From: Acidicapsa dinghuensis | GTDB lineage: Bacteria > Acidobacteriota > Terriglobia > Terriglobales > Acidobacteriaceae | Assembly: GCF_025685685.1 (NCBI RefSeq) | Contig: NZ_JAGSYH010000004.1 | Location: 806,001-870,000, forward strand | Length of the DNA stretch: 64,000 nt | Direction: 5' to 3' | Shown here: piece by piece, positions 8,717-16,537 of the stretch | Position numbering within the stretch: position 1 is the stretch's first letter | Layout: every line of letters starts with the position of its first letter | Made by a program: the position numbers and the translations under genes | The notes under the pieces: generated by a model | What the model was told of the DNA's origin: nothing | Databases searched by the model: none | Seen by the model: the letters and a program-made list of their open reading frames with translations, nothing else

Positions 8717-9016
8717 ATGTACCTTCAAAAGATCTACGACCTCGCTGCACGGGACTATCGCGTGCGGTACGCAATCACGGTGATCCTACGTGACCGCGTG
8801 ACCAACGAAGGCGCATTCAACTGTTGTTTCGAAATGGGAGATGAGGACGAGGTGAAACGAATGATTCTGCGGCGCGGCTTGCGAAACAAAAAGCTGAGGC
8901 GAGCGTTAGAAAGGAGCCATCTCGTCAACATCACTCATTGGCTTGCCCGCTATCCGGACCTTGCGGAGGCTTACTGTGCGGAAATTCCAACAATGTCCGA
9001 GCAGGAGAAGTCATAG
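8717..9016 (+). CDS. Hypothetical protein, possibly riboswitch-controlled
   Basis: A 99-residue protein, rich in Arg, Lys and Glu and mostly helical by eye (KIYDLAARDYRVRYAITVIL; EDEVKRMILRRGLRNKKLRR). No family recognised. It is the only convincing frame downstream of the fluoride riboswitch at 8172-8251, but 465 bp away, so the leader would have to be long or contain the small frames at 8259 and 8436. Confidence 0.45.
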   Translation: MYLQKIYDLAARDYRVRYAITVILRDRVTNEGAFNCCFEMGDEDEVKRMILRRGLRNKKLRRALERSHLVNITHWLARYPDLAEAYCAEIPTMSEQEKS

Positions 9017-9073
9017 AAGCTCCGGAGGTTTTCCCGACAGCGAAGACCTTGGAATCGGAAGCGTAGCAATTGC

Positions 9074-9388
9074 TTACGTCCTACGCCGCGCCAATCTCAT
9101 GTGGCACTCACAAGTGATTGCGTTCAAGCCGGGAGTCAACTCCTCTAGCCATCTGTCGAAGTCTGCGTGCTCTTTAGGTCCGCGAATTGCTCGATCCGGG
9201 TTCAATTTACCCCATTCATACCATTTCTTGCTGAGCCATGAAAGATATGGCAGCAATAGGCTATCAGGACAAATCTCGCGGTCATTGGAACGGATCTGCT
9301 CCGGAGTCATGCCGTGATCGCGCGCGTAGGCCCGATAGCGGAGCTGGGTATCTCCGGCGAACTGGACTCTGCTGCGACGGGTCATCAT
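9074..9388 (-). CDS. Hypothetical protein
   Basis: About 104 residues starting MMTRRSRVQF; I prefer this start over upstream ones because the upstream part of the frame is of low quality. Contains ARDHGMTPEQIRSNDREICP and a Trp-rich helix LSWLSKKWYEWGKLNPDRAI. Function unknown. It lies downstream of metK on the same strand, separated by a terminator hairpin. Confidence 0.5.
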   Translation of the reverse strand: MMTRRSRVQFAGDTQLRYRAYARDHGMTPEQIRSNDREICPDSLLLPYLSWLSKKWYEWGKLNPDRAIRGPKEHADFDRWLEELTPGLNAITCECHMRLARRRT

Positions 9389-9516
9389 CGTGTTTGCGAC
9401 TCCGTGGCTCACGATACTAAGCCGACATACTGATAGCAGGCCACAAAAGCTTCTCCTGGCTGCGTCCGCCACGGCTTCTCCAGCAGGAGCGCATGGGGCA
9501 TACGATCTCATCGCTG

Positions 9517-9556
9517 ACAAAATGGGCGCACTCCACTGGAGGAATGGAGTGCGCCC
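9517..9556 (-). terminator. Terminator after metK
   Basis: A perfect 12-bp stem (GGGCGCACTCCA with TGGAGTGCGCCC, 9524-9535 and 9545-9556) with a 9-base loop. On the minus strand it is followed by ATTTTGTC. It lies 37 bp past the metK stop. Confidence 0.75.
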
Positions 9557-9592
9557 AAGTGCTTCAACCGAGTGCGGCAGCTTGTCACAGCT

Positions 9593-10753
9593 TCAGCTCT
9601 CCCAACTCAACCCAGGCCTGCCAAAGTGGCCATAATTTGTCGTTTGGCGATAGATCGGCGCAAGCAGGCCTAGTCTCTCGATGATTGCCGAGGGACGGAA
9701 ATCGAATCGATATGCGAATTCGAGAGCCTCTCGGCTGTCTCCCGTGCCGAAAGTCTCAACCTTGAGGGAGATCGGCTTAGCGATGCCTATCGCATAGGCA
9801 ACTTGGATCTCAACAGCTGCTGCGAGACCCTGTTTGATGATCTGTCGCGCGACATACCGGCAGAAATACGCGGCGCTGCGATCCACTTTCGAGGGGTCTT
9901 TGCCACTGAAGGCGCCTCCACCATGACGCGCTGCGCCACCGTAGGTATCGGCGATAATCTTTCGGCCTGTTACTCCGCAATCCGCCGAAGGCCCGCCGAG
10001 AACGAAACTCCCTGTGGGATTGACGATGAACTGTATTTTGCTTTGGAACCACTCGCCAAGGACTCGGGGTCCGAGGTCACCTCGCACGTAATCAGCAATC
10101 TCGGCTCGCTCTATATCCGCACTGTGCTGCGTCGAGACGAGAACATCGGTCACTGCGGTTGGCTTGTTGTGTTCGTAGAGGACAGAAACCTGCGACTTTG
10201 CATCCGGACGAAGCCATGGATAATTTCCGGATCTCCTGTCGTCGGCGAGACCTCTAGTCAAGCGATGCGCAAGAAAGATCGGCAAGGGCATCAATCCGGG
10301 CGTCTCGCTGCAAGCATAGCCGAACATGATTCCCTGATCGCCGGCGCCCTGTTCGTGATTCGCGTTGGTGTCAACATCGACACCCTGCGCAATATCAGAA
10401 GACTGCCTCGAGATGAGCTTCAACACTTTCACTCCGTCCGCATTAAAAGCAGCGCCCGAGTCTGTATAGCCGATTTGGTGTATCGCTTCACGCACCACCG
10501 CATCGTGGTCGACATGACCTCGGGAGCTGATCTCACCTCCGAGAACGACTGTGTCCTCTTTGCAGAGCACTTCACAAGCAACCCTTGACGTGGGATCTTG
10601 TTCAAGGTAGGAGTCGAGAATGGAATCTGCAATGAAGTCACACACCTTGTCAGGGTGACCTTCGGATACGGATTCGGAGGTGAACGTGTAAGTTGAGGAT
10701 TTTGGAAGAGAAGAAGGGGAAACCGCGGTTGGTCCTGGAAGAACTGTTGCCAT
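9593..10753 (-). CDS. metK: S-adenosylmethionine synthetase
   Basis: Makes SAM from methionine and ATP. The protein is about 386 residues, the usual length. The family motifs are in order: SESVSEGHPDK near the N-terminus, GEISSRGHVD, then GAGDQGIMFGYA (about 125-136), and GGGAFSGKDPSKVDRS (about 262-277) with metal and phosphate ligands. I choose the ATG at 10753 (MATVLPG), which has GGAG 10 bases upstream; ATG at 10780 is in frame but less well placed. The leader holds a SAM-riboswitch-like structure. It lies in the fluoride island, so a second, housekeeping metK is probably elsewhere. It supplies the cofactor used by Cfa encoded in the same island, an inferred link. Confidence 0.93.
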   Translation of the reverse strand: MATVLPGPTAVSPSSLPKSSTYTFTSESVSEGHPDKVCDFIADSILDSYLEQDPTSRVACEVLCKEDTVVLGGEISSRGHVDHDAVVREAIHQIGYTDSGAAFNADGVKVLKLISRQSSDIAQGVDVDTNANHEQGAGDQGIMFGYACSETPGLMPLPIFLAHRLTRGLADDRRSGNYPWLRPDAKSQVSVLYEHNKPTAVTDVLVSTQHSADIERAEIADYVRGDLGPRVLGEWFQSKIQFIVNPTGSFVLGGPSADCGVTGRKIIADTYGGAARHGGGAFSGKDPSKVDRSAAYFCRYVARQIIKQGLAAAVEIQVAYAIGIAKPISLKVETFGTGDSREALEFAYRFDFRPSAIIERLGLLAPIYRQTTNYGHFGRPGLSWES

Positions 10754-10856
10754 TGACGCACGCTCCATTGTTCGCAGCATGCATCAGGAGACCCTATAAG
10801 CCCACAGTCGAGCGAACCCTCTAGGGTGGAGACTCTGTTCGGAAAATCCATTCCGC

Positions 10857-10936
10857 GCATCGGGCTTTCGCCCAGGCACCGTACGTCTCCAAGACCGGTT
10901 GCCGGACTCACCTGTCGGTTGAGTCACTCCTGATGC
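10857..10936 (-). promoter_or_regulatory. Candidate SAM riboswitch (SAM-I/IV clan-like) for metK
   Basis: On the minus strand, GCATC (10936-10932) pairs with GATGC (10861-10857) as P1. Inside are a hairpin GACTCA..TGAGTC, the clan sequence CCGGCAACC, and GGTGCC before the hairpin GGGCGAAAGCCC. The 10 bases GCATCAGGAG of P1 are exactly complementary to CTCCTGATGC at 10790-10781, next to the start region, a plausible switching partner. The class assignment is uncertain. Confidence 0.5.
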
Positions 10937-10975
10937 TTCGCATTAAGTCTACGAGTCGCTTGGAACCGCTGTCAA

Positions 10976-11575
10976 TTACTGCAAGGGCGGATGATCCTCC
11001 TCGAACGATCTATTCCACATCTGAATTACGCGTGTCTCTCGCTCAAAAGCAAGCACACTTACTGAACTGGTGCTCAGAGCGAACAGGCTTCCGGCTCTGG
11101 GGGGAAGACCAACCCAAGTTGCCGCGAGAATGCGAAGGAAATGAGCGTGGGAGAACAAGCCGACACATCCGCCTACAGCCTCAGCTCGCTCGATCACCCT
11201 TATCGCTCTGGCACCGACCTGCTCCACTGTTTCTCCACTGGTTGGTCCTTCCGTCCAAATCGACCACCCCGGCTTTTCTGAGCGTATATCGGCAGTCGTC
11301 CGGCCTTCGAATTCTCCATAGTTCCACTCGGAGAGATCATGATCCACAAGCGCTAGGGCACCGTACCCCGCAATTCTCGAAGTCTCCAAAGCTCGCTGCC
11401 GGGGGCTGACCAGGACCAATGAAAATGGCTTACCTGCCAGCCACGAACCGACCGCTGCTGCTGACTTCTCGCCTCTGGGCGTTAACGGAATGTCGCTGTA
11501 GCTCGTGTGAGCTCCAGATGCGCTCCACTGTGTTTCTCCATGACGGATGAGCCAGAGTTGTAGGGGTTCCGACAT
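10976..11575 (-). CDS. Histidine phosphatase family protein (phosphoglycerate-mutase-like)
   Basis: A 199-residue member of the cofactor-dependent phosphoglycerate mutase/acid phosphatase superfamily. The phosphohistidine motif LIRHGET is at residues 9-15, SPRQRALETS at about 57-66, the acid donor region LSEWNYGEFEG near 81, and the second His in LFSHAHFLRIL near 139. The short length and lack of the gpmA insert favour a broad phosphatase (GpmB/CobC type) over a glycolytic mutase. It is followed by metK on the same strand, but that gene has its own leader. Histidine phosphatases are a recurrent neighbour of fluoride genes, consistent with this location; no aptamer of its own was found upstream. 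Confidence 0.88.
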   Translation of the reverse strand: MSEPLQLWLIRHGETQWSASGAHTSYSDIPLTPRGEKSAAAVGSWLAGKPFSLVLVSPRQRALETSRIAGYGALALVDHDLSEWNYGEFEGRTTADIRSEKPGWSIWTEGPTSGETVEQVGARAIRVIERAEAVGGCVGLFSHAHFLRILAATWVGLPPRAGSLFALSTSSVSVLAFERETRVIQMWNRSFEEDHPPLQ

Positions 11576-11771
11576 CGATCAACTCCTCCTAGTTGTTGTC
11601 TTTTCTGTTCCCACTGCTTGGGATTTGATGAATTGAACGGACCTTCCGGAGCGGCAGCAACTACACAAAACTGCGAGGCTCCCACAAATTAGGAAGGCGT
11701 AGCGCACTCTTCTTGCCTGTCTCCTCCAGACTAGAGATCTGGCACACAGTGACATTTCGGAACTGAACACC

Positions 11772-11801
11772 TTGCGGTGCTGAAGATCTTTGTGCTAAAC
11801 C
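11772..11801 (+). promoter_or_regulatory. Probable promoter of the uspA riboswitch transcript
   Basis: TTGCGG, 18-bp spacer, TAAACC, ending 6 bp before the fluoride aptamer begins. Confidence 0.4.
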
Positions 11802-11807
11802 TTAATT

Positions 11808-11883
11808 GGCGAAGGAATCCGCCCTCAAGCGCCTACCGAAATGGAACGGCTGATGACTCCTACAGTGATGTAGGGGTTTTTTG
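11808..11883 (+). promoter_or_regulatory. Fluoride riboswitch with terminator, upstream of uspA
   Basis: GGCGAAGGAATCCGCC, CTCAAGCGCC, a GAAA-closed stem and GGCTGATGACTCCTAC form the aptamer. The last bases pair into CCTACA-GTGA-TGTAGG followed by GGTTTTTT, a clear intrinsic terminator. Control is therefore probably by transcription termination relieved by fluoride. Confidence 0.92.
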
Positions 11884-11903
11884 TTTGCGCGGAGAGATGC
11901 GAA

Positions 11904-12335
11904 GTGCCGGATTGTGAGATCCACAAGATTCTTGCTGCCGACGATGGCACTCCCGAGGGTGAGCGCGCAGCCTATACCGCGATGGAACTCGGGGGCCGGC
12001 TAAAGGCGGATGTTCTATTGCTCGGTGTTGTCCCTCCCCAGAACATCGATCCGATGATGGGACCGCCGGGTTACAACCCGGCGGTCTTTCGGCGCAAGCT
12101 GGAGGATCGTCTCTGGCGGTTCAGGAAGTTTGGAGAATCACTCGGAATGGACGTGGATGTGGATGTTGTGGACGGTAGGCCAGCTGATCAAATACGAAGA
12201 CGCGCCGCCGCCGAACATGTCGACCTCATTATCGTCGGACGGCATCGCAAATCTCCTCTGATGCGTTTCTTCGTCGGATCGACTTCGGAGACTGTCGTCC
12301 GGGTAGCCCATTGTTCGGTGATGGTCGCTCGCTGA
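11904..12335 (+). CDS. Universal stress protein (UspA family)
   Basis: A 143-residue single-domain Usp. It starts at GTG 11904 with GGAGAG 9 bases upstream. The N-terminal strand KILAADDGTPEGERAAY carries the conserved Asp after the first beta strand, and the C-terminal IIVGRHRKSPLMRFFVGSTS is the nucleotide-binding glycine/serine signature. It stands alone behind a terminator-type fluoride riboswitch. UspA genes are known fluoride-riboswitch targets; the protein probably binds ATP and acts as a stress regulator, but the exact role under fluoride is not known. Confidence 0.92.
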   Translation: MPDCEIHKILAADDGTPEGERAAYTAMELGGRLKADVLLLGVVPPQNIDPMMGPPGYNPAVFRRKLEDRLWRFRKFGESLGMDVDVDVVDGRPADQIRRRAAAEHVDLIIVGRHRKSPLMRFFVGSTSETVVRVAHCSVMVAR

Positions 12336-12369
12336 TTGGCTTGCTGCGGAGAGCGGCCGGGATGTGTTA

Positions 12370-12399
12370 TTGCCACTGTGAAGCAGACAATGGCATGAT
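12370..12399 (+). promoter_or_regulatory. Probable promoter of the ppa riboswitch transcript
   Basis: TTGCCA, 18-bp spacer, CATGAT, 7 bp before the aptamer start. Confidence 0.4.
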
Positions 12400-12406
12400 G
12401 GTCAGT

Positions 12407-12472
12407 GGCGATGGAATCCGCCTTTAACTGCCCCTGAAACAGGCGGCTAATGACTCCTACGAAGCGTAGGAG
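12407..12472 (+). promoter_or_regulatory. Fluoride riboswitch upstream of inorganic pyrophosphatase
   Basis: GGCGATGGAATCCGCC, TTTAACTGCC, a CCTGAAACAGG stem and GGCTAATGACTCCTAC. One core base differs from its siblings (CTAATG instead of CTGATG). CTCCTAC pairs with GTAGGAG (12466-12472) as the expression hairpin. Confidence 0.87.
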
Positions 12473-12517
12473 TGCGCCACCTGCTCCTGTGCTCTCTCGT
12501 TGCAAAGGAGCAGAACA

Positions 12518-13045
12518 ATGGACTACCTCAACCTTCCGATCGGCAAGCAGTCTCCCGACATTGTTGCAGTCGTCGTCGAGATTCCCCTCGATGGCACCAA
12601 CAAGTACGAGTACGACAAACAGTTGCATGTCTTCAAGCTTGACCGCACCCTGCATTCGCCAGTGCACTACCCGGGTGATTACGGCTTCATTCCACAAACA
12701 CTGGCTGAGGACGGCGATCCCCTCGACATCTTGATCCTGGGAGACAGTGAAACCTTTCCAGGATGCCTGCTGAACGCGCGCCCTATCGGCCTCTTTGAGA
12801 TGCTGGATCAGGGCATACCAGACGAGAAGGTCGTCGCCTACGGAACAGGTAACCCCCGATTCCAGGATGTGGAGAGCTATACCCAAGTTCAACCCCATGT
12901 TTTGCGTGAGATCGAGCACTTTTTCTCGGTCTATAAAGACCTGGAGGGCAAGCGAACCAAGGCTCTTGGCTGGAAAGGTCGCGAGGCGGCGCATCAGGTG
13001 ATCCGTTCGAGTCACGAGCGATACATGGAACGGAAAACTGGCTAG
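12518..13045 (+). CDS. ppa: Inorganic pyrophosphatase (family I)
   Basis: Hydrolyses pyrophosphate to phosphate using Mg2+. The protein is 175 residues, the size of bacterial family I enzymes. AAAGGAG is 7 bases before the ATG at 12518. It shows KYEYDK (about 29-34), YPGDYGFIP (about 54-62) and the metal-binding signature DGDPLDIL (about 68-75). The C-terminal EHFFSVYKDLEGKRTKALGW is typical. Fluoride is a classic tight inhibitor of family I pyrophosphatases, so induction by a fluoride riboswitch makes sense as compensation or as a resistant paralogue. An AAA-type ATPase gene follows 27 bp downstream. Confidence 0.95.
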   Translation: MDYLNLPIGKQSPDIVAVVVEIPLDGTNKYEYDKQLHVFKLDRTLHSPVHYPGDYGFIPQTLAEDGDPLDILILGDSETFPGCLLNARPIGLFEMLDQGIPDEKVVAYGTGNPRFQDVESYTQVQPHVLREIEHFFSVYKDLEGKRTKALGWKGREAAHQVIRSSHERYMERKTG

Positions 13046-13072
13046 GCCTTCCTAGAGAAAGAGGTCAGCCTC

Positions 13073-13819
13073 ATGCCCACATCGCCTGCACGTAATGGTC
13101 GCTTGCTTGAGTACGCGGCTCATGTCGACCGCGAAGAGGAATTGGAACGCCTTTTGGCTCAAGCAAAGGCTCGAAAATCGCTACTAGTTTTTGGACCGCA
13201 GGGAGTGGGCAAGACTCGCTTGCTCCAAAAGTTCATCCAGCACGAACCGCTGGCGCTGTACGTACCGCAGATGCGTTCACCCAGCGAATTACTCCATTCT
13301 TTGTTAGACGCCCTGCGCTCGGCTGACCCACGAATCAAACTGCCGGCAAACGTCTCTGGACTGTCGTCCTCTTCGCTTAAGGGCATTATCCATCGCGCAC
13401 TCGATACGAAGCCCTTTCAGATGGTTCTTGATCACCTCGAGGGCCCGTCGCGTGTCGCGACAGGCGTCGTTAAAGACCTTCACTACTTAGGACGCACGCC
13501 CGTGATCTTCGCCGCGCGCTCACCTCACATGGAAGACATCGGGACCCTGCAACCGCTTTGTGCCCTCAAATCGGAGCGACTAGAGATAAAGAACTGGCCT
13601 CATCACATAGCCCTTGAGTTCGCTCAGCGTGAAGCTGAAAAAGACGAAATATCGGCGGCGAACATTGGTTCGATTTTGCCATCGCTCGTTGAGTGGAGCG
13701 ACGGCAATCCGGGAGCGATCGTCCAGATGCTGAAGATGGCGCGCCTACCCCAGTATCAGGTTGGAGATCAGATTAAGGCGCACATCCTATACCTGGATTA
13801 CCGTATGGGGCGTTATTGA
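13073..13819 (+). CDS. AAA-type P-loop ATPase, co-transcribed with ppa
   Basis: A 248-residue ATPase of the STAND/ORC-like (ATPase domain 2, AAA_22) kind. It has VDREEELERLL at about 18-28, Walker A FGPQGVGKTR at about 40-49, a Walker-B-like MVLDHLE (about 118-124) and a sensor-1-like VIFAARS (about 143-149), then a helical C-terminal part with LVEWSDGNPGAIVQML. No DNA-binding or effector domain is attached. It begins 27 bp after ppa and so falls under the same fluoride riboswitch. It ends tail-to-tail with the dynamin-like gene. Function unknown; a regulator or chaperone for a neighbour is possible. Confidence 0.8.
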   Translation: MPTSPARNGRLLEYAAHVDREEELERLLAQAKARKSLLVFGPQGVGKTRLLQKFIQHEPLALYVPQMRSPSELLHSLLDALRSADPRIKLPANVSGLSSSSLKGIIHRALDTKPFQMVLDHLEGPSRVATGVVKDLHYLGRTPVIFAARSPHMEDIGTLQPLCALKSERLEIKNWPHHIALEFAQREAEKDEISAANIGSILPSLVEWSDGNPGAIVQMLKMARLPQYQVGDQIKAHILYLDYRMGRY

Positions 13820-13829
13820 ACGAGCATCA

Positions 13830-15530
13830 TCAGAGAATCGTGTCAACGGACCAGGGCGCGTTCACGCTACGATGACCTGCCAAGAGTAAAAGCGCCACTT
13901 CGGAAGCTCTGCGCTCTTCTTCGCTTGTCAAATATCGCCGCAGTGCGTCGTGCCTGAGAGCATAACGCTGCAAGTCTTCCGCGGTTCTCTCGAGCAGGTA
14001 GGCGTGCGCGTGAAGTAATGTTTGGGCCGCCTCCCCAGGGCCCAAAGCCGCAGTGACCGCCGCTAGGTGAGGAAGGCAACACGCGCCCAACCCACCCCTT
14101 CCAGCTGACGCTACCTCATGAGCTGCAGTGGCTGCCGATCGGATCGCCCTTCTCTCGGATCCAACACGTACTTCACAGACTTTACAAGTTTTCGCTGTGG
14201 CGAGCAGATCTTTCATTTCGGATGATAGTGAGCCTGCGTCCTGCCCGGAGACAGCTATGTGTTCGAGTTCGCCGGCAATCCGATGAACGAGTTGGGGATA
14301 AGAAGTGCAAACGCCATACGGCGACGAAATATTCTCGTACTGCCATGTGTGCAGAGGGCAAAATCCGCCTCTCACGGCATGTTCCCGCTGCGCTTCAGGA
14401 TTGATGGTCATCTCGTATTGGTACTTGCTGAGAAATTGGAAGATGTCATTGAGTACAGCGCCACAAATTCTGCATCCCGCGCGCCGTTCAAACTGAAGTG
14501 AGACGGAGCTCTTGGGGGTTTCTCCCTCGATAGAGGATCCTTGTCTCTCTGCCGGCACGACGTCGGTTTCCCTAAGGGCCCGCAACCGTTCCATGAGCGG
14601 CATGAATGGATCGTCTAGCCCAGGCTTTTGCATTCGTTGCGACCACTGCGCAAGTAATGTCCCTGTGCGGGAATAAAGATTTGCAAGAAAGGCCTGAGCG
14701 CGTTCCTCGGTGAGGAATCTCAGCAATTCGTCTTCAAATGATTGGAGGCCGCTTGCTTCGAGGGCCGACTTATCAGTCGCCAACTTTGCCTGCAACGCCT
14801 CACGCGCGGAAAGTGAAAAGATCTGAGGTGCTTCGGAGAATGCAAACCGCTTCAGCCGTTCAGCAATAAACGTGAAAGCCTGCTTCCGATCTTCTTCGCG
14901 AACGGTGTCTTGCTTGTTCACCACCACAAAGAGCCGCTTATTGGTGACTCGTATCCGATGGAGAATGCGATCTTCCTCTTCGGATAGAGGGCTATCGTAG
15001 CTCGTCACAAGAACAAAGGCGTCTGCTTCCGGAAGGAATCGTTCCGTAGTCTCGGTGTTTTCGACAATGGCCGACCCAAGTCCTGGACTGTCCACGAAGA
15101 AGAAGCCACGTCGAAGAATTTCGACCGGCAACTCGATTTCTGCATAGGCAAGATTCTTGATGTTGCCTGGGTTAGACTGTTGTGTCACATACTCCCCTAG
15201 TTGAGCCAGTGGCACATCGCGCGTCAGTCCGCGGCCATTGAAATGGAGGACAACCTGCTTTCTGCTTCCGTACCGCACAGTTGTGATGACGGATGTGAGC
15301 GGGACAATTCCTGTTGGGAGTAGATCGCCTCCAAGAATTGCGTTCATCAATGTCGACTTGCCACGACTGAATCTGCCTACAACCAGCAAGTTGAACCGAT
15401 CTTCTGCGAGCCGAGTGAGAAGATCGCGGCATTCTTGGGCCAGATCCTGATCCTTGGTATCGACAGCCTGAGCCGACCGGATGATATCGGCGATGCCAAA
15501 TTTCTCTTGCTCGTAACCTTTAAGGTCCAT
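13830..15530 (-). CDS. Dynamin-like GTPase with cysteine-rich C-terminal domain
   Basis: A 566-residue protein. I chose ATG 15530 with GGAGG just upstream; the longer frame would overlap the HEAT gene. The GTPase domain has P-loop GRFSRGKST (about 52-60), TSVITTVRYG, G3 VDSPGLGS (about 144-151) and G4 VNKQD (about 205-209). After about residue 350 the dynamin stalk is replaced by a domain with CRIC, GFCPLHTW, CKVC and ACCLPHL, a Cys/His pattern resembling DUF6062-type domains and probably binding metal. No hydrophobic paddle is visible. It is the last gene of a four-gene operon (metallophosphoesterase, Cfa, HEAT protein, this gene) behind a fluoride riboswitch. Confidence 0.85.
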   Translation of the reverse strand: MDLKGYEQEKFGIADIIRSAQAVDTKDQDLAQECRDLLTRLAEDRFNLLVVGRFSRGKSTLMNAILGGDLLPTGIVPLTSVITTVRYGSRKQVVLHFNGRGLTRDVPLAQLGEYVTQQSNPGNIKNLAYAEIELPVEILRRGFFFVDSPGLGSAIVENTETTERFLPEADAFVLVTSYDSPLSEEEDRILHRIRVTNKRLFVVVNKQDTVREEDRKQAFTFIAERLKRFAFSEAPQIFSLSAREALQAKLATDKSALEASGLQSFEDELLRFLTEERAQAFLANLYSRTGTLLAQWSQRMQKPGLDDPFMPLMERLRALRETDVVPAERQGSSIEGETPKSSVSLQFERRAGCRICGAVLNDIFQFLSKYQYEMTINPEAQREHAVRGGFCPLHTWQYENISSPYGVCTSYPQLVHRIAGELEHIAVSGQDAGSLSSEMKDLLATAKTCKVCEVRVGSERRAIRSAATAAHEVASAGRGGLGACCLPHLAAVTAALGPGEAAQTLLHAHAYLLERTAEDLQRYALRHDALRRYLTSEEERRASEVALLLLAGHRSVNAPWSVDTIL

Positions 15531-15574
15531 ATGCCTCCAGTTCGCGTTGACCTGACCCGAAAAAACTTCAAGCT

Positions 15575-16537
15575 TTATGAGCGTGAAGGCGATCTCGTAT
15601 TGAGCGCCCCACCCAGAGCGTGATTGAGGAGTCTCCAAAATGGAGACAGCCAATGAGGATTCTCTCCGCGATTTTGCCTCTCCTTCGCGATCTCCATGGC
15701 GACCCAATGAGAAGGCCCCGAGTGTTTATCCAGCAACTCCTCGATCTCCTCTTCCTCAAGAGAGTTCACATGATCTGCAATCTTGAATAGAGTCCTTATG
15801 ATTGCGGGCCAATCGGCTTCGCCGGTCTCGACGAACCCGATCTTGGCCACGGCAACTACCGTTGCCGCATCGTCCACGAGGAGGTACCCACGCAGATCCG
15901 GCCAATCACTTGGGGCGACTCCAACTTCACTCAGGAGTTGTACGGTGGCACGCCGCCGGCGGACCGCCCCAGGACCATCGAGAGTCACGCCCGTCAATCC
16001 GCGCACGGACAAAATCCCGAACTGACGCACGGCCTCGGGAAGCTTGCGGAGACTCTGCATCGCATCTTCGCGGCAGAGATCGTCCTCAAGAACCTCGAAC
16101 AGGAGTGGCACTGCCTCGGGACGGTGAAACTCACCTAAGGCGACGACAAGCCCGCCCGTGGCACGATCCCAAGCCGCTTCGAGCAATACTCGAAAAGTGT
16201 CGGTCGATGGATATCTCGACAACTGACGAGCTGCTTCACTACGAACTCCGTCTTCGGCGAAGAGTACCGCGCTATCAATTGGGCGTGTGTATTGCTTGAA
16301 ATAGGCAATCAAAGTCGCAGATGCGCCAAGTTCACCAAGCGCACGGACCGCTCGACAGCGCGGCAGCGCGATTGTTCGGGGAGGGCGCTTCAGGAGGAAT
16401 GCGGAGAGGGCCGGAATTGCTTTTGTGCCACACCTAACCAGCATGTCGACCGCAAGATCGCCATCTTGCAATGAACCGAGAGATTCGACAAGATTCTCGA
16501 TCTGCTCTTCGGACATCTGGCTCAGAGGCGCGGTCAC
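15575..16537 (-). CDS. HEAT-repeat protein
   Basis: About 320 residues of alpha-helical repeats (CGTKAIPALSAFLLKRP, CRAVRALGELGASATLIAYF, GVRSEAARQL, LVVALGEFHRPEAVPLLFEV, REDAMQSLRKLP), a scaffold fold like PBS-lyase HEAT repeats. I prefer GTG 16537, which overlaps the cfa stop as GTGA and has GGAG 9 bases upstream; ATG 16516 is the alternative. It lies 44 bp before the dynamin-like gene. Together with the zinc-ribbon/HEAT gene at 3.9 kb this makes two independent dynamin plus HEAT neighbourhoods. No catalytic motif. Confidence 0.78.
   Translation of the reverse strand: MTAPLSQMSEEQIENLVESLGSLQDGDLAVDMLVRCGTKAIPALSAFLLKRPPRTIALPRCRAVRALGELGASATLIAYFKQYTRPIDSAVLFAEDGVRSEAARQLSRYPSTDTFRVLLEAAWDRATGGLVVALGEFHRPEAVPLLFEVLEDDLCREDAMQSLRKLPEAVRQFGILSVRGLTGVTLDGPGAVRRRRATVQLLSEVGVAPSDWPDLRGYLLVDDAATVVAVAKIGFVETGEADWPAIIRTLFKIADHVNSLEEEEIEELLDKHSGPSHWVAMEIAKERQNRGENPHWLSPFWRLLNHALGGALNTRSPSRS

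Noticed and set aside
9803-10588. A 261-residue plus-strand frame
   Set aside because: It is antisense to metK, whose motifs are complete; no family features in the plus-strand frame.
11579-11770. A minus-strand frame with a hydrophobic stretch and cysteines, like a small lipoprotein
   Set aside because: No proper signal peptide at the N-terminus, and the rest is basic low-quality sequence; lies in the leader of the histidine phosphatase gene.
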